Source of the DNA: Brachionus manjavacas
Lineage: Eukaryota > Rotifera > Eurotatoria > Ploima > Brachionidae
Direction of reading: 5' to 3'
Length of the DNA: 64,000 bases
Assembly (NCBI GenBank): GCA_019054805.1
Contig: JAHQIY010000007.1
Coordinates: 4,531,501-4,595,500, forward strand
The position numbers and the translations under genes were made by a program. Positions within the stretch are counted from its first letter, which is position 1; each line of letters opens with the position of its first letter. This document shows, piece after piece, positions 48,624 through 61,200 of this stretch. The notes under the pieces are model-generated. The model did not search any database and was not told where the DNA came from. It saw only the letters and a list, made by a program, of their open reading frames with translations.

Positions 48624-51600
48624 TTAGTTATCATTGATCTGCATGTCCAATTTAGGAGTGTTCCTACTTAGATTACTAGCTGATCGTTGACTTGAAATGA
48701 CCATTTGTTGTAATAAATTCGAATATTTAATCAAAATTTGAATCAAATTATTTCTTTTAAACCGACTTGCTTCAAAAGAAAGTTCTTTTATGAGAAATAA
48801 TTTCATTCTAAAAGTAAGCTGAGATTCGTGTATTAATTGAAATAGTCTAGAGTGGTCTTTTCCGGGCTTTTTAATTTGTTCAATACATAATATTTTTATT
48901 TGTATATAACTTTGTTCCAAGTAATTGTCGCATAGAGCTGAAGACGAAATTAGATTGACATCAATTTCGTTTGACTGTGAAGAAGAAGAGACCATAGAAA
49001 CAGCAGAAAGTGGTCTTACTTGTGTCTGGGCACCACTTTTGTCCTCTTCAAGCACCTGAATCTCAGAGTCTAGAACACCAATGTCTGAAAAATCATTCAT
49101 ATTTGCAACATCGATCCCCTCTGGCACTTTTTCAAGCTCACTTACACTTTCATTAACCTGGCTAGAAGTGGTCGACATGGCTTCGTCCAAATATTCCACG
49201 TCCGAGTCACTAATTGTCGAACTAGCACTACTAGTACTGGTATACAAATTTTTAAGATAATTAATTCGCTTTGATAAAGGACCTTTGAGGCCTCCTCGTC
49301 TCTTGCTTGCCGGCCCCCCTATTGCCGAACGCTTTATTGATTGAGGCATTTTTTGACCACTATTTTCAGCTGACTCTTCGAAAACTTCATCTATTTCATC
49401 GGCTCCGAACATGTTCTTCTGATCTTTGCTGACGAGTTTAAACGGGTTGCCAAACATGTGCTGGCGAACCATTTGGTTCTCGATCTCTCTTAATGGAGGC
49501 GCCTGGTTCCTCAAATATTCGTGATAGTTGCCCATGTCCTGGATTGGTATACTATGCATGTTGTCTTCATCAGATGGCTTAAATTTATTCAAAAAATTGG
49601 CGCGCATTTTATTCAAAGTGTCTACAATTTTATCCCGCGGTATTTCTGCAGGATCTTTGAACAAAATTGGTTTTTGTTTTCGTCTTTCTTTGGCGTGAAG
49701 AATAAAATTGTTAAAATCGTTGAATTGAAGGCGAATATTTTCGGCTTTGGCTGGTTCGAGGTGAGTTTGTAGCCAATTTGTGAACTCTTTGCTGTCTTGG
49801 TAGGACTCCACTTGTTGGCGCTTGTGCAGTATTGAATTTGGATTATTTGATAGCAAAATTAAGGAGTCTATGTGAATTTGAGGATGAGCGCACACTTGAT
49901 CAAAGGCTATTTTGGCCTGGGTTTTGATTTTTTTCAAATAAGACTGTACTTGGATGGATAAGCAATTTTCCAAACTTTCAGAGACTAGATGTTGTAAGCC
50001 CTTTTTGGAAAAAACTCGACGTAATGGTGCGTAATAGTATGGAGGTATATGTTTTAAATAAAACTCAAATTTGTCCATCCAAGACTTGGTAGGCTTTAGT
50101 TTTAATGATTGGAATAATTCAGCTAATTTTAAAAATTAAATTATCTTTATTGAATTTAAAAAGATTCTATTTAGTAGATAAATTTTATATTCATTTAAAA
50201 ACTCAGTCCTAAAAATTTTGTTGATGAAAATTTACCAAGATATAAAACTATTTTCTGAGATCATAAAAGTATTGCTCATTTAAAAAAAAATTAATAGATT
50301 ATTTATTAAGAATGATTTTTAACCTAAAGATTTTTATTAAATCAGAAAAATTAATACATCCTGACCAGTTTTTTTAAAGAAAATAGATTATACAAAAGGC
50401 CCTGTATTTTTTGACAAGAATTCAAAATTTTATTCAAATTTTTAGTTTCGTTTACAAGATCACATAGAAGCGTTTTCTAAGTAGTCAAAAAATTAGACCA
50501 TAAATATGAATATTGACAAGTTTAAGTGATCTTGATGATAATTTTGTAAATAAAAGCTATTTTATTATTAAATAAAATAGATCAAAATAAACAGGCTAGA
50601 CTCTTTAAAAGTATTTTTTCCAAGATTAACTATCTTGCTTATTCTTAATCCAAAAAATGTAATGTTTTTCCGAACTAATTTATCTTTTCTATTAAAAAAA
50701 AAATTCAAATTTAACTGAATTAGAATGAATAAATTGAAACGACCTTAACAACTCCATTGAAGTTATTAATAGAAATAGAATAATAATCGATGAATTAGTT
50801 ATAATATTTTTATTTATAATTAAAAAATAATTTCTTGATTATTACTCAATATTAAAATCCAGACTAAATTTTTGAATTTAAATTTATTTTGATAATTTTT
50901 TTATGAATATTTGAAATAATAATAATAATTATAAAGAGTAACTACAGTAAATGACCCACGTTTGGTCAGTTACGAAGCTTAGAGACAGTAGACTCCAAGC
51001 TATGGTAGCTTATATTGTTTGCGCTTTGTCAAACTTGTTTTTAAAACCATTCGAATTTTTTTTGTTGTTTTGAGTATTTCGAAAAATTGAAAAAGAAAGA
51101 GAGAAAAAACTTAAAAGAGAATTTTGTTAATTATTTATTGTTAATTTTTGAAAGTTGATTTTTAGGAAATAATTTTTTTTAAATTAAGCATAATGTACTA
51201 TAATTGTAGCTCATTTAAAAATTAAATTTTAATTTTATTAGAATTTTCCAACTTATCTTTATTTATTTTTCCAAAAAGGATTTAACCAAGGCAGCTTTTA
51301 TCAAAGGTTTATGAGTCGACGTCATACTGGTTGTTCGAAATCATTTGACAGAGGATTCCTTTTACTGCAGGTACAAAAAAATTAACTAAAGCAACTCTTG
51401 AAAAATATTCGGCTATACGGACTATTCTGCCATACATTCACAAAAACTTTATCAGATAGGGTCGCAGTATTTATTTACTAACGGGTGTTCAAAAAAGTAG
51501 GTTCAATAAAACAGTTTTTATCAACAGAAATAGGCCATCTGGAACAGCTTTGCCTTAAAAAGACGAGTGTCCTTTGAATTTTTTTATAGCAAATATATAT

Positions 51601-53619
51601 ATTAAAAAATTCATTTTAAAAAGCAAAAAAACAGATTAAAATGAGCCCCTGATCATTTTTTAGCGATTTTTTGATCATAGAATATTTTTAAAAAAAAATT
51701 AAAATTTAACTTTTTGAATTTCTTCAAAAAAATTACGTATCAATATGCTTTTTGCTATATCTTACGAAAGGAAAGTCCAAATTTTTTCAAATTATATATG
51801 ATCAGGAGCTCATTTTTATATTTTTTTAATTATTAGATGATACGAAATAACTGAACAAAATTTGGTTAAGTTTAGTCTATAGGAATTTTTTTTTAAATCT
51901 CAAACTTTTGAACACCTGTTATTACTAGTACTACTATTTCAGACCGACGACTTTCCTTTGGCAAAAATTACACAAAGTTCGAATATAATGAGAAAAATTT
52001 GACTATGAACAATAATTCAAAATGAAAGAATTCAGTTTGACATAAATCGAAATTTTTTTATTACACTGAAATATGAAAATAATTTAGAAAATAAAACATG
52101 TTAAGTTATAACTTTTTTTTCTTGACAGAAATAGATAAAAATGTTCTAGCTGTTAATTAATCTCAATTTAAATGGACTAATATCTTTTTTATTATTATGC
52201 CTTATCTTTTTAAATTATATCTACTAAAAATGGTATTTTTTAAATAAAAAAAAACATAAGCAAACTTATAAGTTGATGAAGAGCTGGATAGTTGTAAGGC
52301 ATTACGAAAAGATTTACAGACATAAGATTAGAGCTTGCTTTCAAATAGCCAAATGGTTGTCCGAGATCGTTCGGCTTTGGACCACTATTTGGAACAAAAC
52401 ATTGCCATGCAACATTTGGCTGTCGTCTCTCTAGAATAAACTGAGTCAAGGGAGAAGGTTCCAATTCGTATCGATCGAATGGTATTTCGTCTATCACAAT
52501 AGGATCACTAGGGTCACATTTGAATTTTATTAACGGGTGAGCTGTTCTTTTAGGCTTGAAAAAAAACAAAGATTTTTTATTTTTTATTACATTACAAAAA
52601 TACCAAGTTAATTGAATTCAAGCTTAGCCAGTAGTCCTCCGGAATAGGCCAGTGACCAACAACGTATCCTTTTGATTGAGGATTCTTCGGGATAAAAATC
52701 ATTTTCCTACATTTTTCCCATAGACGATCCGAGGCTAATTGTGTATTCACATCTTCTTGCTTGAGACTCGGTGGGTCATTGCCAAATTTCTCCAAATTCA
52801 CAACCACTCCGGCTTGAATTTTGGAAACCAGAGACTCTAGACATTGATTTAGCATTCGTTGTGTAAATATGGAGTATGATCTTCCACCAGTTACTTCGCA
52901 CATACTGTTTATCGGAGAGTATGTAGCATAAGGAATGAAAGTATTTTGGTTCGATTCTTGATTTGGTACTGAGCACATGTTTAAAGAAATTAGAAAAAAT
53001 CGTTGATCCCACCTGAATGGTTCTACAATTAGTTCGCTTCCAAGCGGACTATTAGTCAAGGGCAAGTTAAGCTAAATTGAATAAAATTTTTAATTTTTTT
53101 TATTAATTTTAATAAAAATACCTCATCATAAGTAGAACTAGAATTCATTAAACATGAACCATCTGTGATTAGAATAATAAGAGAGGGCTCAAGGTAAAAT
53201 GGACACCGACCCATGCCAAATGTGTCCATACCAGACGAGAGTCGGTTGATGTTAAGCAAATCGAACGCTTGCTTTAAAACTGGATTGATGTTTGTCAAGC
53301 CGACAGCTCTTAAATTTTTTAATTCATTGGTAAAAATAGCCATGTTTTCTTTCCAACCAACTTTGATATTTGAAGGTGGTTCATCTAATGTCAAAAGCAT
53401 GTAGCGATCATTACGAGAATTCATTTGATCCCTGCTTCGAATCTTTTCTAATTAAAAAAATAAATAAAAAGACTAGAAATTCGATTTATTTTAAAAATTA
53501 AATTCAACCTTAATAAAATTTTCGATTGCTCCTTTGGCCAAGTCTAGATAGCTGGTTCCCAAATAAGTGCTTTGGTTCATCGATGCCGAATTATCAATAA
53601 TGAATAATATAACAGGCAT
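48624..53619 (-). CDS. INTS6: Integrator complex subunit 6
   Basis: Five exons: 53619-53509, 53442-53122, 53071-52604, 52554-52266, 50122-48624 (2688 nt, 895 residues; human is 887). The N-terminal von Willebrand A domain has the MIDAS pattern IIDNSASMNQ and a later ITDGS. Family motifs continue: EPFRWDQRFFLISL, MCEVTGGRSYS, MLNQCLESLVSKIQ, YELEPSPLTQFILE, FGYLKAS, then after a 2.1-kb intron LKLKPTKSW and YLKHIPPYYYAPL. The C-terminal half is serine- and acid-rich with a conserved helical end. INTS6 belongs to the nuclear Integrator complex, which cleaves snRNA and paused transcripts and recruits PP2A through this subunit. The start is 206 bp from the COPS6 stop. The long intron contains a terminal-inverted-repeat element. 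Confidence 0.95.
51479..51924. mobile_element. MITE-like terminal-inverted-repeat element, copy B
   Basis: Left end TAACGGGTGTTCAAAA, right end TTTTGAACACCTGTTA, which is its inverse with one mismatch. TTAC (or TTACTA) flanks both ends as a possible target duplication. The inside is itself folded back: AAAATGAGCCCCTGATCATT near 51637 pairs with ATGATCAGGAGCTCATTTTT near 51808. About 440 bp with no coding capacity, in the INTS6 intron. Similar to copy A at 24007. Confidence 0.7.
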
Positions 53620-53825
53620 ATTTGAAATATTTACAAAAATATTCTATTAAAAATTAAAAGTTTTTTTTTCAAAAGAATTTTTCTCTATTTCTCAGGATGA
53701 TTCATTACCCCGAGTTAAAGAAAATAAAATTTGTATTTTTTTTCTTTTCAAAATAGTAAAATTTATAATAATTTAAGCACCGATTTGTTTTAGAAAAAAA
53801 ATAACGTTTATACAGTTTATTATGT

Positions 53826-55414
53826 TCAGATTAAAATCGAGCGTCCACGCTTTGTAATTGCTTTGTCGTACATCACCAAAAATTTGTTCAAATACTTCAA
53901 AAAAAAGTGTTGTTTAAATTAATATTAACATGTGGACAGATAAAAAATTTTTTTTCCATTTTTAACAAAAAAATTAAATAATTTATCTATTGATTTAATT
54001 TTTCGTTGTTTTATAATTAAATTTTATTTTCCCCATATCATAAAACTTAGTAACGTTAATTTCTTGCCTTATAGTTTCCGTCAGATTCCACCAACCTTTA
54101 TATATTTTTTTTTAAATTTAAGCGTTTGTTTTGTACTGAATTGAAAGGGAATTTTATAAAATAAATTTCTTTAGTGTGGGTTAAATTTTAAAAAATATCA
54201 AAAATTAATTTGTTCGATTGTACGATTTTGAGAACTTAAAAATTTTATAGTTTTATTTTAATAAAGGCTGCTAACAATAAAAAAACTAATATTTATTTTC
54301 AATTTAAATTGATAAAAATAAAAGAAGAAAAATTGAAGAAAATCAATTCGGTTCAATTTTTTACATACCTGATTTAAAGTATTAGATCCTTGCATGATAA
54401 CAGCCAAGTAAGAAATCCAAGTCACATCATTATATAACTTCAAAAATTTTAACTTATTTTTACATTTTTTTTTTAATTTTAACTCACAGTATAAAATTCT
54501 CTGTAAAAATTTGGTGAATTCATTACTGGTAGTCTATTGCACAAACTCTGAATTTCTTTTAATATCTCATTATTTTTTTTAATTTCTTTTTTTTCTTTAA
54601 CCGCTTTGACATACTCATATATCACTCGTATTCGATTATTCAGTAGACTGATAGCCGAATATTGAGCATTCAAGTGGTCAGCTACTGCTGATTGTACCAT
54701 AGTATTACTATGAGAATGTTGGCATATGTGATCAACTCCAATTCTCTCAGCCTCTTCAGTAGCCAAAGTGTATTCCAATTCAATAAAAAGCATTTTAACA
54801 TCCCCATTTATTAAATCAATTACAGATTCATAAATGGTAACGGGCAGGTCAGTATGCTTGCCAAAAGGATCCAGTTTAAGAAGAACAGGGCTTTCATTGA
54901 TAGAGCAAATTTTCTTATGAAGATCTATTTCTTTTTCTGTCGGGGTTGCTCCAGTTGTGTACCAACCCAAGAAATCAAAATCACTAAAAACTTGTTTAAC
55001 TGTAAAATAAAGAAATTAAATAATTTTTAAAATTTTTTTTAATTCTAAGTGTACACTGAAGAATGCTCGTGTTTAGGAAATCCAAATCGATTTCTTCTAC
55101 CGAGCTATCATTCGGATTAGAATTCATTTTCAATTCAAAAGATGTGCACAGTTCAATTGAGCGGCCTTTTTGCCGACCCAGCAATGCTCCATAGACTAAA
55201 TATTGACTTTACTTAAAGTTTTTGAATTTTTGAATCTTTTACCTTTAGATGGTTTTCCATTTTGAGCACGAACTCGTGTCCAATGTTCGCTTATATTTAT
55301 GATCACAAGTGGATGCAATGCAATACTAATGCTCGGAACTGATGTTGCTGGTGCCATAACAGATGAAGCTGACGTAGAAGGCTTTTCACCTAAATTAGAA
55401 TCTGATGTATCCAT
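53826..55414 (-). CDS. COPS6: COP9 signalosome subunit 6
   Basis: Five exons: 55414-55243, 55195-55055, 54999-54488, 54437-54369, 53894-53826 (963 nt, 320 residues; human is 327). The MPN domain is clear: [92 protein letters not shown]. The zinc-binding JAMM histidines are absent (GWYTTG where active enzymes have HSHP), as expected for this non-catalytic subunit, which pairs with CSN5 in cullin deneddylation. The C-terminal helices follow, then a last exon 474 bp away ([19 protein letters not shown]). The 474-bp intron before it is larger than average. Confidence 0.94.
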
Positions 55415-56619
55415 TTGGAAGATTTTTAAATATATTTTATTTCAAATTAATTCTTCCCGTAAGCTATACACTGAAAAGTTTTGAATAAAAATTTAAATTC
55501 TATTCAATGCAGTCAAAAAAATGGTTGCATTTTTTTTTTAAATTTAATGTGCAAAGTGTGGAGCATTTATTTTGTCTGGACATAAATTTTGATTCATAAG
55601 AAAAGTGTCGGCCAGGAGAGATGAATTTTGTGGTGAAAATCAAAAAATTTTCTTTTCAGTCTACATTCTCTTATTATTCATAATTTCCCATGAGTTAAAT
55701 ATTTTTAATATTGTGATCAAGATTTAAATTTCTTGGATCTTAGAAAGTTTTGACACGATTTTAATTTCATTGCTCTCTCTAGAACGATTCTAATAATAGT
55801 AATAAAATTAAAATCCGAAGCTTTAAGGCTGGAAAAACTTAGCTATTTTTCTTTAAAAGATTTGAATCATCTTTAGATTCAAAGGTACAAATAATAGCCG
55901 TAGTGTAAAAATTAAAAGAGTTTATTAATTTTTTAGCGTCTAAGGGTTTTTAAATCCTTTAAAAAAATTTGATGTATCTTTCATTTTTTCAATTAGGAAA
56001 TGATTTTTTAAATTTGTTTGATATTTAAAATTAAATTTGCATAATTTTAATAATTTTTTTTAAAGCTTAATCAAAACTAAAAATAAGAAAATAGTTGTAA
56101 AAAAGTTAAAACTGATTATTTTATAACATTGATTGTATTTGTATTTTAATTTCTTTGAATAGTTATCCTAAAAATTTTAATTAATTATTTATTATTTTTA
56201 TGGGCATTTCAGTGTATTAAATTTTTAACATAAAAATTTCATAACATTATTGGAATATTGGATTTTAATTTAGAAAAGAGAGCTTTTATTATGAAAGAAT
56301 TTTTTTTTAATCACAGAAATATTTTTCAATTCTTATGACGATGAATACTTCTATAGATGAAAAGTGTATTTTTTTATTTTCTTTTTTTTGATGAAAAAGT
56401 AAAGAAAAACAACCTCAAAAAAGGAAAAATCCCCATTAAAAAACTTAAAAAATATAAAAATTTTTCTGTAAAATTAAATTTTCTTAATTGAATTTTTATA
56501 AAAAATAAAATTGATAAGAAAATATTTTTAAAATTTATTGAAACTAAAAAATCTTAAATCTTTAAAGCTAGACTTATAACTAACTAATGTGATAAGTATT
56601 GTTCAACTCTAATTTTGAC
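55415..56619. other. Intergenic region between HSP and COPS6 genes
   Basis: About 1.2 kb, A+T-rich. It includes the 3' end of the heat-shock gene and the upstream region of COPS6. No frame or repeat recognised. Confidence 0.5.
56534..56539 (-). terminator. Polyadenylation signal AATAAA of the small heat-shock gene
   Basis: Minus-strand AATAAA about 80 bases after the stop codon at 56620. A plausible distance, but the motif is common by chance here. Confidence 0.4.
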
Positions 56620-57471
56620 TTATTGAATTGATTTTTTCATTTCGATCGGAATAGTTCTTTCGGTAGTCTTTAATTCGCTGCTAATTGGAGCAGTGACTGA
56701 AAGATTATGATTTTTATCCATTACACACTTTAAATTTGTAAAATCCGTATTTTCAGGCAAAGTGCTTCTTCTATAAAAATAGAATTGATGGCTGGTATCA
56801 GGAGATTCGGATTTTTCTTCCGCTTGAACAATCAAATCACGATCTTTGCAGGTTACTTTTACTTTTGATGGATCAACGCTTTCCGGTAGATGCAAGCTCA
56901 ATTGAACATTTTTGGCTCCTTTTTCTCCTTCAACAATCTTGGGCCATAATTCTTCTTGAGTTTTTTCCTCGCTCTTTTGCGGTATTTCAACAATCAGCTT
57001 TCCGTTTGGAGTGACAAAGCTCACCATTTTATCTGTTTCAACATTTTTAGGCAAATTAAATGTTCTCTTTAAATCTCTAAGTGTATAATTATCAGATCCT
57101 TTTTTTGATTCTTCACCTTCATGAGCAGTGACAACCAACTTTCGTTGATCATCGGAAAGATTGCATTTAATAGATTTTGGTTTGAAACCTCTTACGTCAA
57201 GTTGAACTCTCCATTTTTTTGGAACTTTTGGCATCATTTGTCTTAGCTCATTAAACGACTCCGGCATGTTGACCCATTGTAAATTACGGCTCATCATTCT
57301 GTCCTAAATTCACTCAAAAATAGAAAAAGTTAGAAAAAATCATTTTATTACTAATTCATCAAATGGATCAAAAATGTCCAAGGTGGTTGGTCCTAGTTCC
57401 ACTGATGGTCTTAGCCATCTATCCATGTCGAACATTGAACGTGGAAAATAACTTGTTGGTATCAAAGACAT
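56620..57471 (-). CDS. Small heat-shock protein with two alpha-crystallin domains
   Basis: Two exons, 57471-57352 and 57303-56620 (804 nt, 267 residues). The N-terminal segment (PRSMFDMDRWLRPSVE) is followed by one alpha-crystallin domain at about residues 70-155 (KWRVQLDVRGFKPKSI, NGKLIVEIP) and a second at about 170-255 (NVQLSLHLPESVDPSKV, HNLSVTAPI). The end carries a weak I-x-I-like ERTIPIEM. Most animal sHSPs have one such domain. The tandem form is well known in flatworms (the Schistosoma p40 egg-antigen group); whether rotifers share it I cannot confirm. They act as ATP-independent chaperones that hold unfolding proteins. The gene is divergent from the phospholipase D gene. Confidence 0.9.
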
Positions 57472-58272
57472 TTTGATTCTTTTTCAATTTTTGTTTATTA
57501 AGCAATAAAAATTTATTCAACAACTTCAAATATTTATACTTCGACTAGAATGTGTTTTATTTTTGTAATCATGTCAGTCTATTAAATATTTCAATTTATT
57601 TTTATAAAAAAGGAAAGTTTAAAAAAAATAGAAATGGATTATTTTTATTTTAAATATAATTATAGTTCCAATTATAGACTTAAAGTTTAAGATTTTTACA
57701 TCATTCTTAAAATTCTTGGTAAAAAGTTTCTAAAATTTAGTATATTAGCTATTTTAATTTGGAAAAAAAAACTCAATAAATTTTAGATGAAAAATATCAA
57801 TTTAATTTTATTTAATTTTCGATTTGACTATTTAACTAAATAATGAGCATTATGAAAAACTAAAATCCGCTGATAAATAAAATATATTTCCTTTAAATAA
57901 TTATTGACTAAATTTAACCCTTGGTATAAAATCTAATGAATGGCTTCTGAAACATTTTAAATTTAGCGCTCAATTGAGACGCATGAAACAAAAGAAAAAT
58001 AAGCACTCGAACATCTTGAATTTCTTTTAAATAAAATCAACAACTCTCAATTCTCAATTTGTTCTTAATCAAAATTTTATTATTTTTATTTCACAATTAT
58101 ATTTTATTTAAATAAATAAAAAAATTGTTGGATTAGGATTTTAACTTTGCTTTTGTTTTTGAACTTAAAAAAGGACTTTAAAATTATTGTTCCTGCTCCA
58201 AAGGTAAATTTTACTTAGTTCTAAAATTATGTTTGAGATTGTTTAGCTAGTTTCAGTCAATTTTATTTAGTA
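57472..58272. other. Divergent promoter region of HSP and phospholipase D genes
   Basis: 801 bp between start codons on opposite strands. A TATA-like box lies on the HSP side. An acceptor-like TTTATTTAG ends at 58270, two bases before the PLD start. Confidence 0.5.
57531..57538 (-). promoter_or_regulatory. TATA-like box of the small heat-shock gene
   Basis: Minus-strand TATAAATA about 60 bases before the ATG, fitting a short-leader inducible gene. A TTC...GAA pair just upstream (57541-57551) has the wrong spacing for a canonical heat-shock element. Confidence 0.4.
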
Positions 58273-61200
58273 ATGAATAAGGATACTGATAATGAGAGTT
58301 ATGATGAATCGGTCAGCGACAGCGAGATCAGACCAGAAACTAAGAATCAGACTATTGGAAAACTAGTCAAAAGGTCTAATTTCCTGGGACAGATGGTTTC
58401 CATATCAACATTGAATAATAAAGCTTTTGAAAGCCTACCATTTACCAACTATAATGAATTTGTTGAAAAATTTAGTAATTAAAAAAAAATCAATTTTCTC
58501 AAAAATTAATTAATTTCATAATTTAGCACAAAATAACCTTAATATAAATGTTAATTTATTTTCGGAAAATAAATGTATCTTCATTCCAAATGTGCCCATA
58601 AATGTGGAAGTTCAGGCTCATAGAAAACCAGGGCATCATTTTTTTAATCAGTTCAAGTATACTGATCACTGATTTTGTCAAATATTTTAACAAAATAAGA
58701 AATTTAGCTATGTAATAAAGTTAACTCATGGAAATTGTGTATGGAAAGTGAAACGAGAGTATAAGGAATTGAGAGAAGTTCACAAAAGTTTATCCAAGAT
58801 TGCCAAAAAAGATTTGGGAAAATCTTGCTCAGAAATTGAACAGTAAATATAAATTTATTAGTTTATAATTGTAAATTAATTTTTAACAAGGGATGAAATT
58901 AGACCTGATTGGCCGGTAAATTTTTCTAATTATTTAAAAAATGTGAATTTTTGTCGAAAAAAAAAGAGTATTTCCAAAATTTTGTATCATTAAACTGTAT
59001 GACAATGAAATTTATTTACTGAAATAACCAAAAATCAGTTTTATTTATTGAAATAATTTTCTTTAAACAATAAAAACGACTGAATCGTGGTCAAGCCACC
59101 AGTTAGCCAACATTTTCATTTTTAAAAATAAAGTTCTTTAATAAATTAAAGAACTTTATTTTTAAATCTTTATGTAATTTGCTTGTATTCTAATTGAGGA
59201 AAACTCAAATCTTGTTCTAACCAACATTAACTTGAATTTTCTTTTTGAAATTTTTCTTTTCAAAATTTTGTTTTTTTTCAGTTTTATTCAATTACCATGT
59301 TGCTTAATAGGAAATTGTTGGAAAAATTTATTTATTGTTAACTTTTCGGTTTTGTAACAACGATTAAAGTGTAAAAAATTAAATAGCTTTTTTTCAAAAA
59401 TTTAAAATTACTTCCGATGGTGCAACATTTAAAATTGCATTAGAAGAATATTCGATAAAATGGCATGTTCTAAAATTAAATTAAATTCATTTTAACTAAA
59501 ATATACAGCTTTTATCTAATTTGTAAAAATTGGAATCCCCTAACAATTGAGAAATATTAATAGTTAATTTTTGAAAAAATTAAAACCTCATTTTCTGCTT
59601 ATCTATTGTAAAAGAACCATTTTCGTAAATAAGAGTTAAGCCCTGTCTGCGACTGTTAAATAATTTATAATCTAAGAAGGTCAACACGCTCAATGCAGTC
59701 TAAAATTATTTCCTTAAACTTGTCGGTCTCATCTGATAAAAATGCCTCTTAATAATGAATCATGATGGAATTTTCATCACACGTTCTTGAATTTCTCTAA
59801 TGCATTTAATCTACGATACCTACCCGGTTCGATAATTTAATTTCATATTTAAGTGAGATCTCTTCATAGTCCTTTATTGCCTTATTCCTATTCCTTTATA
59901 TTTTTTAAATCTTATTTTTATTTTTGGTAATTTTTATTTTTTTTTTAGAATTTTAATTAACAATTTAAATTATTGTGTGTGGTAGCTAGGCAAAAACAAT
60001 TAGTTTTTTTAGACATATATATTTCCTTTAAATAGAAAACAAACATTATAAAACAATTTTTCAGTTTATTTGTTTATTTTTGGTTCAACATCGTCGAATC
60101 TGGCGTAATTTTTATTAATGAATATTAAAAAAATTTTAGAATATTAGTAAATTAAAATGGAAAACTAATGAGAAATGAGGATAATTACAAAATTCTTATA
60201 CCGAATTTTCGACAATGATATGTTTATAGTCAAAGAGTTATTAGTAAATTTTTTCAGCTTTAGAGACATCTTTAAAAATTAAATTCTAAAATTTTTTAAA
60301 AAATTTTATAAAATTGCTAATGAGGGGTTGTTTTATTAAATAAATGGATATTAGTAAATTAGAAAAAAAAAATTCTTAAATTTTTTTAAATATAACTCCA
60401 AACTCTGTTAAATACTTTTGGTGAATCGCTTTTATTTTTAAATTCAACGACACAATTAATAAATATAACACTTAATTTTTTTAATAATGCATCATTATCT
60501 TTTAGCTAAACCAAAAGTTAATAAAAAAGATATTCTTTGAGCAGTAATCAATGCAATTTCAATTTGAAACATTTTAATATTCTAAAATAATTGTCACCAA
60601 AAAATGGACCTGAACTTGGGATTCATCCAAATTTAGATAAATTAACTAACAAATTTTTTCTTTATTTTGGTTGCAAATTTTCTTCTCGTAAAGTATTATT
60701 TTCCAAGGCTATGTGAAGTTTATTCAATTCACCTTATTCAATTAGATGAAACTCGGAAAATTTTTAAAATTTGTGCCATTTGAAAATTTGCTCAGCAAAA
60801 AGTTTTCATTCACCACTATAAAAAAATTCTTTTGAAAATCAATATTTTAAGGTGATACAAAATTCTAATACAATGTAAAATTTTGATTATCAATTTTTTT
60901 CTCACCATTTTTACTTTCCTCTCATCTTCCTTTCTATCTTTTCAACTCTTTTTTTTTTCTTATTTATCTTCCTTAGCTTGAGTAAAAAAAGAAAAGGTAG
61001 ACCAGGAAAAAATAAGAATTGATCAAAATAATTTAAATTCATCAAATAAAAATTGGAATAAGTTTAAATGGGTTTCTTTACATAGAGAAACTTTTTTGAT
61101 AATTTTTTTCAAATTAGACATTTCCTTGCGAAAGAGATTATCATATAGAAGAAAGCCAAATTTCGGAGAGATGTGTAAGATTAATTAATTTTTTTTGAAA

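Noticed and set aside
57541-57551. Heat-shock element upstream of the sHSP gene
   Set aside because: TTC and GAA are separated by five bases instead of two; not a canonical element.
58273-58482. Stand-alone 69-codon gene at the PLD start
   Set aside because: The frame crosses a GTAATT donor. Splicing in phase 1 continues into the PX domain of phospholipase D.
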